NCBI GenBank assembly: GCA_903813345.2 | Contig: CAIIXF020000790.1 | Coordinates: 1-64,000 of the forward strand | Reading direction: 5' to 3' | Length of the DNA: 64,000 bases | Source: Owenia fusiformis | Taxonomy: Eukaryota; Annelida; Polychaeta; Sabellida; Oweniidae | Part shown: positions 39,601 through 50,945 of the stretch, piece after piece | Layout: every line of letters starts with the position of its first letter | How positions within the stretch are numbered: position 1 is the stretch's first letter | The notes under the pieces: generated by a model | Databases searched by the model: none | What the model saw: the letters and a program-made list of their open reading frames with translations, nothing else | What the model was told of the DNA's origin: nothing | Made by a program: the position numbers and the translations under genes

Positions 39601-41754
39601 TTGATATTTTTGATATACCTTTGATAATTAATTTAATTTAATCTGCAGATTCCCACACTAAGATGTCCTAAAACAAACAGCAATGAACTCACAACCATAA
39701 GATATCTCCTTTATGATAGTAACATGAAGGTTTTTTAATTTAAATTAATTTACAAAATGCATGCACAGTAAAGCCTGTGTAAGTAGAACACATGTAGCAC
39801 TTCTAAATAGGAAATTTTCCACTTACAGAGATTTATTTTACAATAGTAAATGGGTAACAGGACTTTGAAGTGTTCCACTTATGGAGGTGTTACACTTTAC
39901 AGGTTTAACTGTGCTTTTGAATGTACAATTATCCCTCAGGATATATGGTATGTGTATCCAAAACCTCCCAGTGTATAATTGATTTATATCATACATTCCA
40001 TTATTAGGCCATTTTCAAGGCCATTAGTTCAAGGGAACAAAAATACTTTTACATGCATTACTAGTAAGTAACGTTTTGTGAAAAATGGCCACCTTCCCTC
40101 TCCCCTCCTTTGCAATATTGATATCTTCCAAAAAATTCAACATAAAATGCAAACCTGTGTGTTTTTGTCAGCATCATTAAGGCACAGTTTGAGTGTCAGT
40201 CTGTATGTGTTCACCTCTTTAGGAAGAGTTTTCACCACAAACATTTGGTATCCATCAGTTAGTTGTCTCTTGGTGAACTTTACACTGAATATGCTATAAA
40301 CACAAGGTTAAGAACAATATAACTGAATATACAATGCATGGATCATTGAATTCAAATATGAAATGAAGGATGCAAATCTGCAAGAATACAAAATTTTGAT
40401 GATGATAATTTAAAATAATACCTATTCAAGGTTAAAGCTAATATGTTTTGAAAACACAAAAGTAATACATACCCATTGGAATCTGGTGCAATACAAGATA
40501 GGTGTGGTGCCAAAATTAGCTACAGCAAGTGACCTGTAGGTGGCTTCACTGGCATTTACGGCAGGAAACACTCAGTCAATATCATGTTTCGTTGTTTAGC
40601 ATGAATGTCTGTCTTGTTGTGGTGAGTGTCAAGCACCATGGAGGAGTGTGGGTAGTACTCTCTACCCACCTGTAGTCCCATAGACTGTTATAGTAGGCAT
40701 AGCGCTCAACCTCTGCTCCATGGAACTGGTAGGTGGCAGTCTGAAATAGACATGTTTTTTGTGAATCTTGTGTATGTTTTTTGGAATACAGTAAAATCTG
40801 AGTAAAACAGCTTTGGAACCAAAAAATATTGTTTGACTTACAAAGGTATTTCACAGGTTTTACTCTTAATTAGGATTCATTCATGAAATTCCCAATTGTG
40901 TGCAAAAAGTGCAAAAAGCAAGAAATGTTTAAATGGAATTGACGCATAGTTCATTACCTTCTTGAATGCTATTCACTCCAGAGAGATATCAGAAATATCT
41001 AAAATTGTTTCAAAAAATTTAGTATGATTGCTCCAAGTGTTGGAAAGTATTTCTATAAGAAATAGATAAAAATATTGTATACAGATGACACCGTTGTTAC
41101 TGAGTGGGGTATTTTGCATATCTAACAATTGAATTTGTATATGTGGAAATTACAATTTTTATGAGGAAAATAAGTAGTTTCAAGTCCTACACAATGTATG
41201 GAAAAGATGAGAAATGGATATCCAATGAATCGCTTTTGATTACTTTCTGGTATGTGGGCTTCGAGCAGTAATCACGTCTTTTCCTCAATTTCTCATCGTT
41301 AGTAGTAAAAATATAGATTTCGCATGAAACTGAAATGACTATTTGTGTTAATACTGCACTTATAAAAGAAACATACCATCTTATAGTACATAAACCGTTA
41401 TATGTATAGTTGATAAAGAACTACAGATATTTTGAAATTATTAGGTCATAATTTATAGAGGGAGATTCAAATTTTAACTTTAACTGACAGTAAAGTCACG
41501 ACTGCATGTTCAATTCTATTGAAAATACATGAACTGAGTAATTCAAGATCTACAACTCACAGATAATACCCAACTTTATATAAATATTTTCTGATCATGA
41601 CAATGGGTGTATATCTAGTCTATTCCACTGACCTGGCTGCTGTTATAGTAAAAGCTGAGAACTTGACTCCTTCTCCTGAACATACTGTTCTTATTCTGTC
41701 AGTCACTATAAAGTCTTCCGACATCCAACAAGTATGTGACAGCTTTCCTTGTGT
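36657..41754 (-). pseudogene. Decayed multi-exon gene, MSP/ASH-type (CFAP65-like)
   Basis: Eight exon-like segments lie on the minus strand: 41633-41754, 40670-40740, 40473-40570, 40155-40293, 39107-39232, 38689-38842, 37838-37867 with 37731-37800, and 36657-36812. Each has AG/GT borders, and splice phases agree across most joins. The translation has VEYDYGNVVVGSSATQ followed by LVNTS, a GIFSVKF strand pair, and PFEITSKKGKLQPG with a later GTDSL..LLK..GREI. These are hallmarks of MSP/ASH beta-sandwich repeats of ciliary proteins, and CFAP65 is the nearest I can suggest from memory. Damage: an in-frame TGA at 38765-38767 where a Cys codon is expected, and a frame slip inside 40473-40570, because its two halves read in different frames. 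Segment 36657-36812 does not join in phase to 37731, so an exon is missing or lost. It could still be a live gene with sequence errors. Confidence 0.5.
39764..39913 (+). mobile_element. 150-bp MITE within an intron
   Basis: Ends CACAGTAAAGCCTGTGTAAG and the complement of TTTACAGGTTTAACTGTG match as inverted repeats. It lies between exon-like segments 39107-39232 and 40155-40293. Confidence 0.7.
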
Positions 41755-42476
41755 CTGGGAGTATTCCAATCATGTATGTCAGTTGCTGGAGTCAACGTTT
41801 TTAATAACAGTTAGACATAGTTTATGACATGTTTATGAAAGCTCAGATGGACCAATATCAACTTATGCATTTGGCCATAGTAATACTGGTATTCATAAAT
41901 TCTATTGTGATGACAAAGTTCTCTTTTATAGACCCCTGTCCAACACACGATAATTACAATGAAAACATTTTAAATGCAATAAACACTTTATACTGGACTT
42001 CAGTGTAATAAGACCTCTATCTTCACAGGTTTGGATTTACTTTGTATACAAAAGCCTCTGGTGTTATATTATAATATGACACAATGCACTAGAATAAAAA
42101 AAATGACAAGTGAGTCCATAGATATGCAGGATAAAGTCAACTGCATCCCAATGTTAAGTCAATGGCACCCTTGATGAAATCCTCATTTTCTCAGAACTCA
42201 AGTTGATCGGGTCTCAACAAGTAGATTCATATTGGTGAGTATTGCAAGAATCCATTTTCAATAGTAAGAATAAGGGTTCTTTAGCAGGACATTAAAGCTT
42301 AACTAAGGCTTTTTGGAAATTTTTGTTTAGTAAGTACATTATAAGGTTTATATCTGATATTGAGTACAAAAGCCTCATGGGGAATACCATAATGTAGGAT
42401 AATATTTATACAATATTACCTCAATATTGACATTGAGTGCAAAAGCCTCAGGGCAAATCCATGGAATGCTGATATA
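41755..42476. other. No gene recognised
   Basis: AT-rich DNA with three short copies of an ACAAAAGCCTC block. One further weak exon-like segment of the pseudogene may end at 43747, upstream of this stretch. Confidence 0.35.
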
Positions 42477-43468
42477 CAGGGTGTCTCAAAAAATGTACCC
42501 AAAAGTATATCAAAAGCACAGATAAACCAATCAATATTTTCAGACATTTTTTGCATGGTCATGTAGCCAAAACATGAAAGTTTTCTCCTCAATACACCAT
42601 TTTTATTTCAGTCTTGTCTTTTTGGTGCTTTAACCCTTTACCTTTTACACCACATAATCGATGTTACCTCATATTTCAATGACAGCCTGTATCCTACTGC
42701 TACATTGTTCATCACATTTGATAATAATTCCGGTTGAATGTTTTGAATTTCTCTTTGGATGTTGCCCTTAAGTTGTTCTAGGTCTTTTTGCTTGGAATGA
42801 GCATTAAAACACTCCTTCAAATAGCCACAGAGAAAGATGTTTGAGGATGACGATGGCAGAACAAACACAGATAATCAGGTCAATTATCGGCAAGTGATTC
42901 AGGAGTTACCTTCCAGAGTTAGGCAGGCTAGCCTGGAGACCAAACGATATCCAAATGAAAACACAGTGGTCTCAAATTGATACACATAACAGAAGCTACA
43001 CTAGAATCCCAACAAAAGCAGTTTCTTGAATGTCTGACCTCTTTGTATAAGGGAGCTATAAGACATTGTGAGGGCCTCCCTATTCACCATGTTTGACGGC
43101 CCATAGTTTTTTCTCTGAGGCTATTTAAAGGACCATTTTTGTGCTAAACCCAAGTTAAGAGACCTAATACAACTTAAGACCAGTATCCGAACAGGAATCA
43201 AAACATTCCACTAGAAATATCAAATGTGATGAACAATGTAGTAGTAAGGATGCAGACTATCATCGAAATATGAGGTTACATCGAATATGTGGTGTAAAAG
43301 GTAACTGGTCAAAGTATCAAAAAGGCAAAACTGAATTAAAAACTGAGTATAGGGGAAAAAACTTTCATCTTTTATCTACAAGATCATGCAAAAAATGTCT
43401 GAAAATATTGATTGCTTTGTCTATGGTGTTGATATATACTTTTGGGTACATTTTTTTGAGACACCCTA
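42477..43468 (+). mobile_element. Foldback derivative of a Tc1/mariner-type transposon
   Basis: Ends CAGGGTGTCTCAAAAAA and the complement of TTTTTTTGAGACACCCTA are inverted and flanked by TA. Each arm carries the same transposase C-terminal piece, in opposite directions. The left arm, minus strand, reads FLCGYLKECFNAHSKQ and then an EIQNIQPELL..VMNNV stretch (42638-42868). The right arm, plus strand, has a broken version with several stops (about 43080-43300). This GYLK...REI...ELL..V pattern is the C-terminus of DDE transposases of the IS630/Tc1/mariner group. No catalytic core remains. Confidence 0.7.
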
Positions 43469-43524
43469 TATATCATGAAAAATTATTCAATTTTACAAAT
43501 CTCTTTTCCACATTTTTCAATAAC

Positions 43525-43690
43525 ACTGGACTGCCATTAACCACTTACTAGGTTCACTAAAAGAAGACTATGTAATAACACTATCCTGAAACAAGCAAGG
43601 AAATACACACATGTCTTCATACTTTACTTTATACCAAAAACAACATGGGCAAGTATAGCAATTTTCCCAAAATGTTTTCTGGAAATAATT
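43525..43690 (-). mobile_element. Fragment of the 45038-47358 TTAA element family
   Basis: The reverse complement matches the left end of the element at 45038, including GCTATAC-type and TTTCCTTGCTT blocks and the following TTTTAGTRAACCTAG stretch, with moderate divergence. Confidence 0.6.
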
Positions 43691-44194
43691 ACTTTTTCTT
43701 GCAATATCAAGCCAACATATGACCAGCGGCTACTACTTGTACTTACCTTCCAGTTCATCCTGAAGGAGGCTAAGTGACCTCCCCAGGTGGTTTGTTGCCA
43801 TGGTCATGCCTCAGTTGTCTATCAGAATAACAGTGCATCGAGTTCACTTTGTGAAAGTACCTCTGCTAGTGTCGCTGCATATCAACATGGCATCTATACT
43901 AAGCTACAATCTAAAATGTATATTGAAAATACTGATATACTCATGAGTGTATTTTTATTGTTTTATTTTAACAGTGTACGTCATACAGTCTCTAGGAGCA
44001 GACGTTTATGACTAAATTGTAAATTTTTAATTATTAATAAAAATCATGTAGCTTTTTTGGAAATGGTCAAGTAATAAATCATAATAGCAGCTGTGATTCA
44101 TCCAACAATAATTATCCTTGTTAATTAACGAATGAATGAATATTTAATATATGAAAGGTAATTTTCTTCTGTGGCATCTGTTTGATTTTAAAGC
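43691..44194. other. No gene recognised; possible extra exon piece
   Basis: A minus-strand stretch ending at 43747 has a donor (GGAAG|GTAAGT) and would join in phase to the segment starting at 41754, but a stop lies a few codons upstream. I do not include it in the pseudogene. Confidence 0.3.
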
Positions 44195-44198
44195 TTAA

Positions 44199-45033
44199 AG
44201 TCCCCGTCTAAAGTTTGAAAATATTTTTTTATCATTCATTTACTATTTGTCAGGACTTAAAAAGTGATTTTAGAGATTTTTGAACAAAAAAAAAAAATTT
44301 TGAAAAAAGTTGTGAGCATTTCATTTCTCAAATATTCAAATTTCCCGCCATTTTTCAAAAAAAGTTGAAATTTCTTAATCATCATATATTTCTTAATGCA
44401 TTTCAAAAAAGATTATATTTTTAACACCAATGCAAAGGTTGAACAAAGGACACACTATTTCAATAATAAAATGCCATTAACAATGGGCCACTTCAATGTT
44501 TTAACATATCAAAAATATTTTGAATCATTAGTGATGTCACTAAGGTACCAAAAACTTTTTGAAAAAAATTGAAATTTTTTTTTCGATGTCAATCTTTTCT
44601 AAATATGTTAGACTTTCATAAAAAAAACAATGTTGATTGTCTAACCAGGTTAAAAGGAAGAATAAATTATGTTTTAGATATTATTGTACCATTGGTTTCT
44701 ATGAGAACTAAAATTTTGAAAATGCATTTTTCTCAGAACCATTTTCATGCACTGATAAGTTCATTTCTCGCTTATTTATGAACCGATTTTGTTAATTTTT
44801 TCGGCAAAAAACATGGGAGGATGAATGCTATGCATTGGTATGAATTGTGGCTAATTAGAAGATATGAGTGACCTCTAAAAGTTGGTTTTAAATAAATTCA
44901 CAAATTTTGGAACAAAATGTCTATCAAAAACCACTTTTTGAAATTTAAAAAAAAAGTTTCACATATCACACTTTGATAACATTGGGTAAGACTACAAAAT
45001 AAGCCAAAGTGGTTTAAACTTTAGATGGGACCT
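44199..45033 (+). mobile_element. TTAA-flanked MITE, 835 bp
   Basis: TTAA at 44195-44198 and 45034-45037 flanks an element whose ends AGTCCCCGTCTAAAGTTT and the complement of AAACTTTAGATGGGACCT are inverted repeats. TTAA target duplication is the mark of piggyBac-like and some other marine-invertebrate elements. Non-coding. Confidence 0.75.
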
Positions 45034-45037
45034 TTAA

Positions 45038-47358
45038 GGTTCAGCTGGAAAGTAACATTTTGGTAAAAAATTGCTATACCTGCACATGTTATTTTCTGGT
45101 ACAAAATTAAATATGAAGTCATGTGTGTATTTCCTTGCTTTTTTCAGGAAAGGATCATTACACTGTTTATTTTTAGTAAACCTAGAAACAGGTCAATGAT
45201 AGTTCCTGTGTTGTCTGAAAACTTAGAAAGAAAATTTGGAAAAATAGAAAGTGTGAAATATCGGAATTTCCTGTAGTTCCCATTGAACTCCTACCAGATA
45301 TTCTAAAAGAAGACAATGTAGATACGACGTCAGATACTGTACATCACAGCGTAACATTGTAATTGTCCATTTTACCGACAAAAATGCGAAGATTCACGCG
45401 ATAAATACGCGCAATGCTCCTCCAAGTTATTACAAAAGTTTTAATATTGGTGGAATCTTCTTAAAAATTTCAAGTTTTGTTCAGATTAATGTGCGCTTCA
45501 ATACAATTCTATATTCACAAAGATTGTGTTACGATATACAGAATTAGAATCACCAGAAAGTAGACATTTCAAACACTACCTTTTTTCTTTTTGTTGCGCT
45601 TTTCGGCCCTGCGCTCTCGTTGTCGCACCTTCATTCTAGACTATTTCACAGAGCCCCTTGTCATATTCAACAGATATACACAGACGGGAAAATATTAAGG
45701 ATTGTTAAATGTTTTATTTGTTATTTATTTTAACTCGAATATTTAGTTTTATTTAGTTAAAGCAATGAATAATAAAGGAGAACATATAATACGCTAACGG
45801 CGTAACGTCTTATTTTGTAAAGGCTTCACCTGGGGTTGCGATGATAAAGTGATGTCTATCTCAATATATACTGGTTCAAATTGAATGACATTAATTGTAT
45901 ATACACAGGCTGGTATCGAAATATTTGTCCGCTGTGACGGAGCATGCTATTTTTCATAAAAACTCTAAGAATACTGTACACGATTTATTTTTTAACTCAT
46001 ATGTTTCGTTATACCCTACAAAATAACTTACTCCATGCAATGGATATATCATTTGCGGGTAGCTTTCACTTCTGTTTGAAGTCCAATTACGCTGGGAAGA
46101 AAAGCTATTGAAAATGGCGCCGGAGTATCATACTTCAAAATGTACCATTTCTTGTTTAACTTTCTTATGGCACGATATAGTGACACGATAATATTTACAC
46201 ATGGTTTCAGCATAACTATGAAGGTATAAATGAGATGTTGATGTATTTGGTCTTTTTAATTCTCTTATAAAAAATAATGTTTATTTTTTTTGTCCGCTGT
46301 GACGGAGCAGTTGCAAATGTGAACTGTGAAAATGCTCCGTCACAGCGGACAAAAAATATTAATATTATTTTTTATAAAAAAATTAAAAAGACCCAATGCA
46401 TTAATATTTCATTAATACATTCAGAGTTATGCTGAAAACATATGTTAATATTATCGTGTCACTATATCATGCCATTAAAAAGTTAAAAAAGAAATGGTTC
46501 ATTTTAGAGTTTGATACTCTGGCGCCGTTTCCAATAGATTTTACTCCTAGCGTTATTGGACTTCAAACAGAATCGAAGGTTACACGCAAATGATATATCC
46601 ATTGCATGTAGTAAGTAATTATCTTTGATATAACGAAACATATGATAATAAATCGTGACGCATTCTTAGTGTTTTTATGAAAAATAGCATGCTCCGTCAC
46701 AGCGGACAAATCTTTCGATACCAGCCTGTGATATAGTAAGGGGTACAATTAAAAGAGCATGTTGAAACATTGGAATGTTTTGAATGTTTATCACTCAATT
46801 AGAGATATTTAAACACAAAAATGAAACGTAATTTTGTGAATTTTTCAAATGGCTTCACTTCATATTTCTTTCAATTTATACTTCTTACAGATAGAATTTT
46901 GATCGAAATGAAATATTTTTTTTGATAAAAATGTAGAACATGATATGCCTTTAAGGAATCAAAAAAGAATAATTCACCTTTCAAACGATTCAATGTTTAA
47001 TTGATCAAAAGATATATCTTGTTGGTACGAAATTCTGCCTGTCCACACTTTTTTGGCATAAATATAAGCGTTAAGTTAGCATTGTTCTATTATGACGTCA
47101 TCACACAAAATCTGTTCGTCTTTTTCAAAATGGGGAATTCAAACATTGTGAAAATTTGAGATGCGGTTTTAAAAGTAAGTAGGCATGTAAAAATGCAGTA
47201 AAATGCCGTGTGGTACAGTATCTGACGTCGTATCGTAATGAAACTTTCCTGAAAAAAGCAAGGAAATTGACACATTCCTTCATAATTTATTTTGTACCAG
47301 AAAATAACATGTGCAGGTATAGCAATTTTTTACCAAAATGTTACTTTCCAACTGTACC
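45038..47358 (+). mobile_element. TTAA-flanked inverted-repeat element, 2.3 kb
   Basis: Arms 45038-45170 and about 47230-47358 are inverted copies over more than 100 bp (CTGGAAAGTAACATTTTGG; GCTATACCTGCACATG). TTAA flanks both sides (45034-45037, 47359-47362). The arms continue inward to a shared GATACGACGTCAGATACTGT block (45318 on the left), after an insertion of about 140 bp in the left arm only. No transposase was recognised. It contains the palindrome at 45905-46729. Confidence 0.75.
45905..46729 (+). mobile_element. 825-bp near-complete palindrome with four 20-bp motifs
   Basis: The element is two inverted arms of about 400 bp meeting near 46320. The motif GTCCGCTGTGACGGAGC occurs at about 45930 and 46294 in plus sense and at about 46334 and 46690 in minus sense, so it marks both ends and the centre of the palindrome. 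Outer ends are ACAGGCTGGTATCGAAA and the complement of TTTCGATACCAGCCTGT. Non-coding. Confidence 0.85.
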
Positions 47359-47362
47359 TTAA

Positions 47363-48509
47363 CATATTATAGAAAAATAATTTTGACACTTACCTCATAT
47401 CAGAAAAGGTTTGGTAGTAGATCTATTTATTTAATCAACCTCTATTACCTTGTTATTTTCTATAATAATTCTCAATTATTTTACTCACTCAGTGTTTTGC
47501 TTTCTGATCTACTGTTACTGTACTCCGGGTATTGTTGGAGTCGATTTAATTTTGCTTTGTTCGCGAATGTAGTAAAATTGCAAACATTTATGGTCATGAA
47601 ATTTGTCTTTTATATCCCCGAGGATTTGATCTGGGACTTTTGATATGTTTCGTTTGGTATCAAACATTTCATCCAGTGTTGTTGGGTGATAATTCAAAAA
47701 AGGCCTAAAACATCTAACATTTTGAATTGGCTTATTTGGCCAACAAAGGCAAGAACTGATGACGACAATGATATCCTACAAATTAAAGTTCAAAAAGCCA
47801 TTCAAGAATATTCAAATAAATGCCCTAAACATGGGAAATACAAACATTATTCGGATTCTAAACGGGTTGATTGTGATCACTCTTTTTGTATTTGATTATC
47901 TACAATTACTAGTATTAGTACTAGTACTATACAGTCAGACTGTATGTTCTTTTTCTTCAATATACAGTACTAGTACATTGAGAAAATGTTAACATGGGGT
48001 ATTGTTCAATTTTATATCAACAATTGATGTACTTGCTAAGCTCATGCATATGTAAAAAGGCATGTAAGTATATTAATATTATGAATATGGAGTTTACAGA
48101 GCTGGAGGAAAAAATTCAACTTGTACAATCTGCGAAATGTCATCAAGTCAAATCCGCGAAATTAAATAGCAACGATATTGCAATTTTGAAAAATCGCGAA
48201 ATGTTATTGTGTCAAAATTTACCAGGAGTACAGTATTTTTAATACTTTGCTGTTTCATTTTAGCTTATGGTTTTGATCTGTTTCAGAGCTGCAAATCATA
48301 TTATTTAATTCACTATTCATCTGTTTATGATTTCCTTTTTTATTTCCTCTGGTATCCTTTCCTTTTTCTTTTGTAGAATTGTATTCTTAATTACTGATCC
48401 ATTATTCTTTCTTCTAAGTTGTGTTAACTTTCTGTCCCTCTGTGTTTAATATATTATCTCATCCTGTGGATGATTTCTTTGATGATATTATATACTTCTA
48501 TTTAATAAC
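47363..48509. other. No gene recognised
   Basis: AT-rich. Several frames of 60-100 codons overlap on both strands without domain resemblance or coding character. A small palindrome of TACTAGTACT and ATACAGT blocks lies near 47915-47980. Confidence 0.4.
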
Positions 48510-48650
48510 AAATATGGCATTGTCTAATGGTGATGGTATGGGGACTGTCTGCATATTACCAAATATGCTTTTGTTATTAATACCAATATACCGCAATACC
48601 ACATTCATGTTTTGATAACGTATTACTTTTCTATTAACTAAATATCCATG
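48510..48650 (-). pseudogene. Relic of a second Helitron endonuclease domain
   Basis: This stretch aligns with 51451-51570 of the Helitron gene (GCATTGTCTAATGGTGATG, AATGCTTTTGTTAT, GCAATACCAC, TACTTTTCTATT), with indels that break the frame. It is in the same orientation as the main gene and marks an older, truncated copy lying 3' of it. Confidence 0.75.
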
Positions 48651-49245
48651 TTGTTGACATAATTATCACTGTTTTTGTCATGAGTATCACTGTTGTTGCC
48701 ATTAGAGAGATTTCGCACATAAGTGAAAGTACAACTTATACGTATACGTATAGTTTAAAGGGTCATGTCAAATTATTATATTTACTTAAATCAATTTTAA
48801 ATTGTACTTAATGGAACATAACTATTCCCGATATAGAAAAGCTCCAGCAACCAGAGACTGTGAATGCACAGTCATCTGCACGTGTAGATTATGCACATTT
48901 TAATTAAATGCTTGCTTCCGTGTCTTAGTAGTTGTAGTGTATTATAAAGTGAGTCATTACATAAACAAGTTGATTATTTCAAAGTTTTCATGATCAGTAT
49001 AATTTCAATGAACTTAAAAAATTGTATATACCCGTAGATGATAAACGTATACAGATTGATCTCCGTATAAAGCTTTACCTACATGTGTGTGGAACAATTG
49101 AACGCAAGCATTTTTTAAAATTAATTGGCTGAGTAGGAACAGTATCCAATCAAATACTTTAACCATCAATTTGAAACACCAATCAAACCAGTAGGTTCTA
49201 GCAATTTCTGGGAACGACCCATTCAGTAGCTCAACAAATGACATA

Positions 49246-49465
49246 CAGGGTGTTTCATAACGAGCATCTCCAAAAAGTCAATTTGAGAAGAGATGGGTCT
49301 ATATGTATGTACTATATATGAGTCAATTTTATTCTAGACAAACACATCTGGATCAACTAAACATGCTACAATTCAAGAAAGTACAAATGGCATCCCTTTG
49401 ACCTTTATTTATTACAGTCCGAGAAGATCTTTCCTGACAAAAAGCCCACATTATGAAACACCTTG
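49246..49465 (+). mobile_element. 220-bp mariner-type MITE
   Basis: Ends CAGGGTGTTTCATAA and the complement of TTATGAAACACCTTG, with TA at 49244-49245 and 49466-49467. Non-coding and nested in the 48704-50634 element. Confidence 0.75.
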
Positions 49466-49483
49466 TACGTTTTCTTATAAGTA

Positions 49484-50585
49484 CGAGGGGTGATTCAAAA
49501 GTAATGGACAAAATTTTATAGGCATACTAAATTTCCCCCAATCAGTCTAATTTTTTCACAGTGAATAGATCAATCAATTCTCTACTTTGTGTCGAATTCT
49601 CATTTAAATGCATTTGAAATTGTTTCAGCTATGCGTAACCATGGTAACAAGGGTAAGCATGGGTGGAATTGTTTTTTTTATGATAATTGAATGTTTTTGT
49701 CATTTTTGCTTGATTTCGTTTTAATGACTCAATTACCACACATGATATGTCTAACAAGCATGGTAATGCAATTGTCAAGCAAGACTCACATGCCCATGTG
49801 TTTGCTGTTGAGTTCTAAATTCAGCAACCAATTTCTGCTATGACATCACAATGATATTTCTAAGAATGATGAGTCACAGTGAGTCAGAAAGTAGATCAGA
49901 CTCTTAGACTCACACACATCCAAGAAATGTCTACTTTACAACAAATCAAAGTTAAGCAAAGGATTGTTATTGTTGTTATTGAATATTTGGTAGCTACTGG
50001 AGAGACAAGGCAGGCAGTTGTCAAGAAAATAAAAGAGACACATAGAGACAAGTCCTTGTCAAGGCAAGCCATTGAGCGATGGTACAAACACTTTAGTGAA
50101 GGGGATATGAGAGTCTTAGATCTAAAGTGATCTGGAAGGCCCAAGACAATATCAATTTATTTCGATTATTTTTTGTATAACACATGGAAAGTAACTTTAA
50201 AAATTGAGCAATGTCATTAGTGTTGTGATAATAACCTCCCTTATACCTATTTATTACAGGTCATGTAGACCATGGGCATGTGAGTCTTGCTTGACAATTG
50301 CATTACCATGCTTGTTAGACATATCATGTGTGGTAATTGAGTCATTAAAACGAAATCAAGCAAAAATGACAAAAACATTCAATTATCATTAAAAAAACAA
50401 TTCCACCCATGCTTACCCTTGTTACAATGGTTACGCATAGCTGAAACAATTTCAAATGCATTTAAATGAGAATTCGACACAAAGTAGAGAATTGATTGAT
50501 CTATTCACTGTGAAAAAATTAGACTGATTGGGTGAAATTTAGTGTGCCTATAAAATTTTGTCCATTACTTTTGAATCACCTCTCG
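49484..50585 (+). mobile_element. Mariner-type element with 320-bp inverted arms
   Basis: TA at 49482-49483 and 50586-50587 flanks ends CGAGGGGTGATTCAAAAGTA and the complement of TACTTTTGAATCACCTCTCG. The arms stay nearly identical for about 320 bp (to about 49805 and from about 50262). The unique centre keeps only the N-terminal part of a transposase. Confidence 0.85.
49879..50154 (+). pseudogene. Mariner transposase N-terminal fragment (HTH_48-like)
   Basis: The frame from ATG 49879 gives a first helical region rich in Q, K, I and V, then ATGETRQAVVKKIKE and SRQAIERWYKHFSEGDMRV. This matches the DNA-binding helix-turn-helix of mariner transposases (the ..RTVRRWFQKFRSGD.. pattern). A TGA at 50128-50130 interrupts the frame just before SGRPKT, the AT-hook-like linker that normally follows, so the reading frame is broken. 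The DDE catalytic domain is absent. Inferred to be inactive. Confidence 0.75.
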
Positions 50586-50637
50586 TATAAGTATACGTTA
50601 TAAGTTGTATTTTACGTATGTGCGAAATCTCTCTATT

Positions 50638-50870
50638 AGTATCACCATTGTTGTCATAAGTATCCCCATTGTTGCCATAAGTATCACCGTTGTTGCCATA
50701 AGTATCACCATTGTTGTCATAAGTATCACCATTGTTGTCATAAGTATCACCGTTGTTGTCATAAGTATCACCGTTGTTGCCATAAGTATCACCATTGTTG
50801 TCATAAGTATCACTGTTGTTGTCATAAGTATCCCCATTGTTGCCATAAGTATCACTATTTTTTCATAAGT
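50638..50870 (+). repeat. GTATCACCATTGTTGTCATAA minisatellite downstream of Helitron
   Basis: About eleven copies of a 21-bp unit with AC/AT and GCC/GTC variants. Its separated left part is at about 48660-48703, before the inserted element. Minisatellites near the 3' end are a known feature of Helentron-type elements. Open frames on both strands here only reflect the repeat. Confidence 0.9.
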
Positions 50871-50945
50871 TGTTACCATAAGACTCTCCAATTAGTTAAG
50901 TGGATATAAGTGAATCTACAACTGAATACTTATTTAGATAATGTC

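Larger units (their letters stand above)
48704..50634 (+). mobile_element. 1.9-kb TIR element that split a minisatellite
   Basis: Inverted ends of about 50 bp (AGAGAGATTTCGCACATA at left, TATGTGCGAAATCTCTCT at right, continuing to ACTTATACGTATAC-type sequence) are flanked by ATT on both sides. Just outside each end lies the same GTATCAC...TTGTTG minisatellite in the same direction, so the element landed inside that array. Two smaller TA-flanked elements are nested in it. No transposase of its own was seen. Confidence 0.75.

Noticed and set aside
50598-50891. 97-codon and 87-codon frames of MTTTVIL and ITVVVIS repeats
   Set aside because: A 21-bp minisatellite is open in several frames on both strands, and the composition is purely repetitive.
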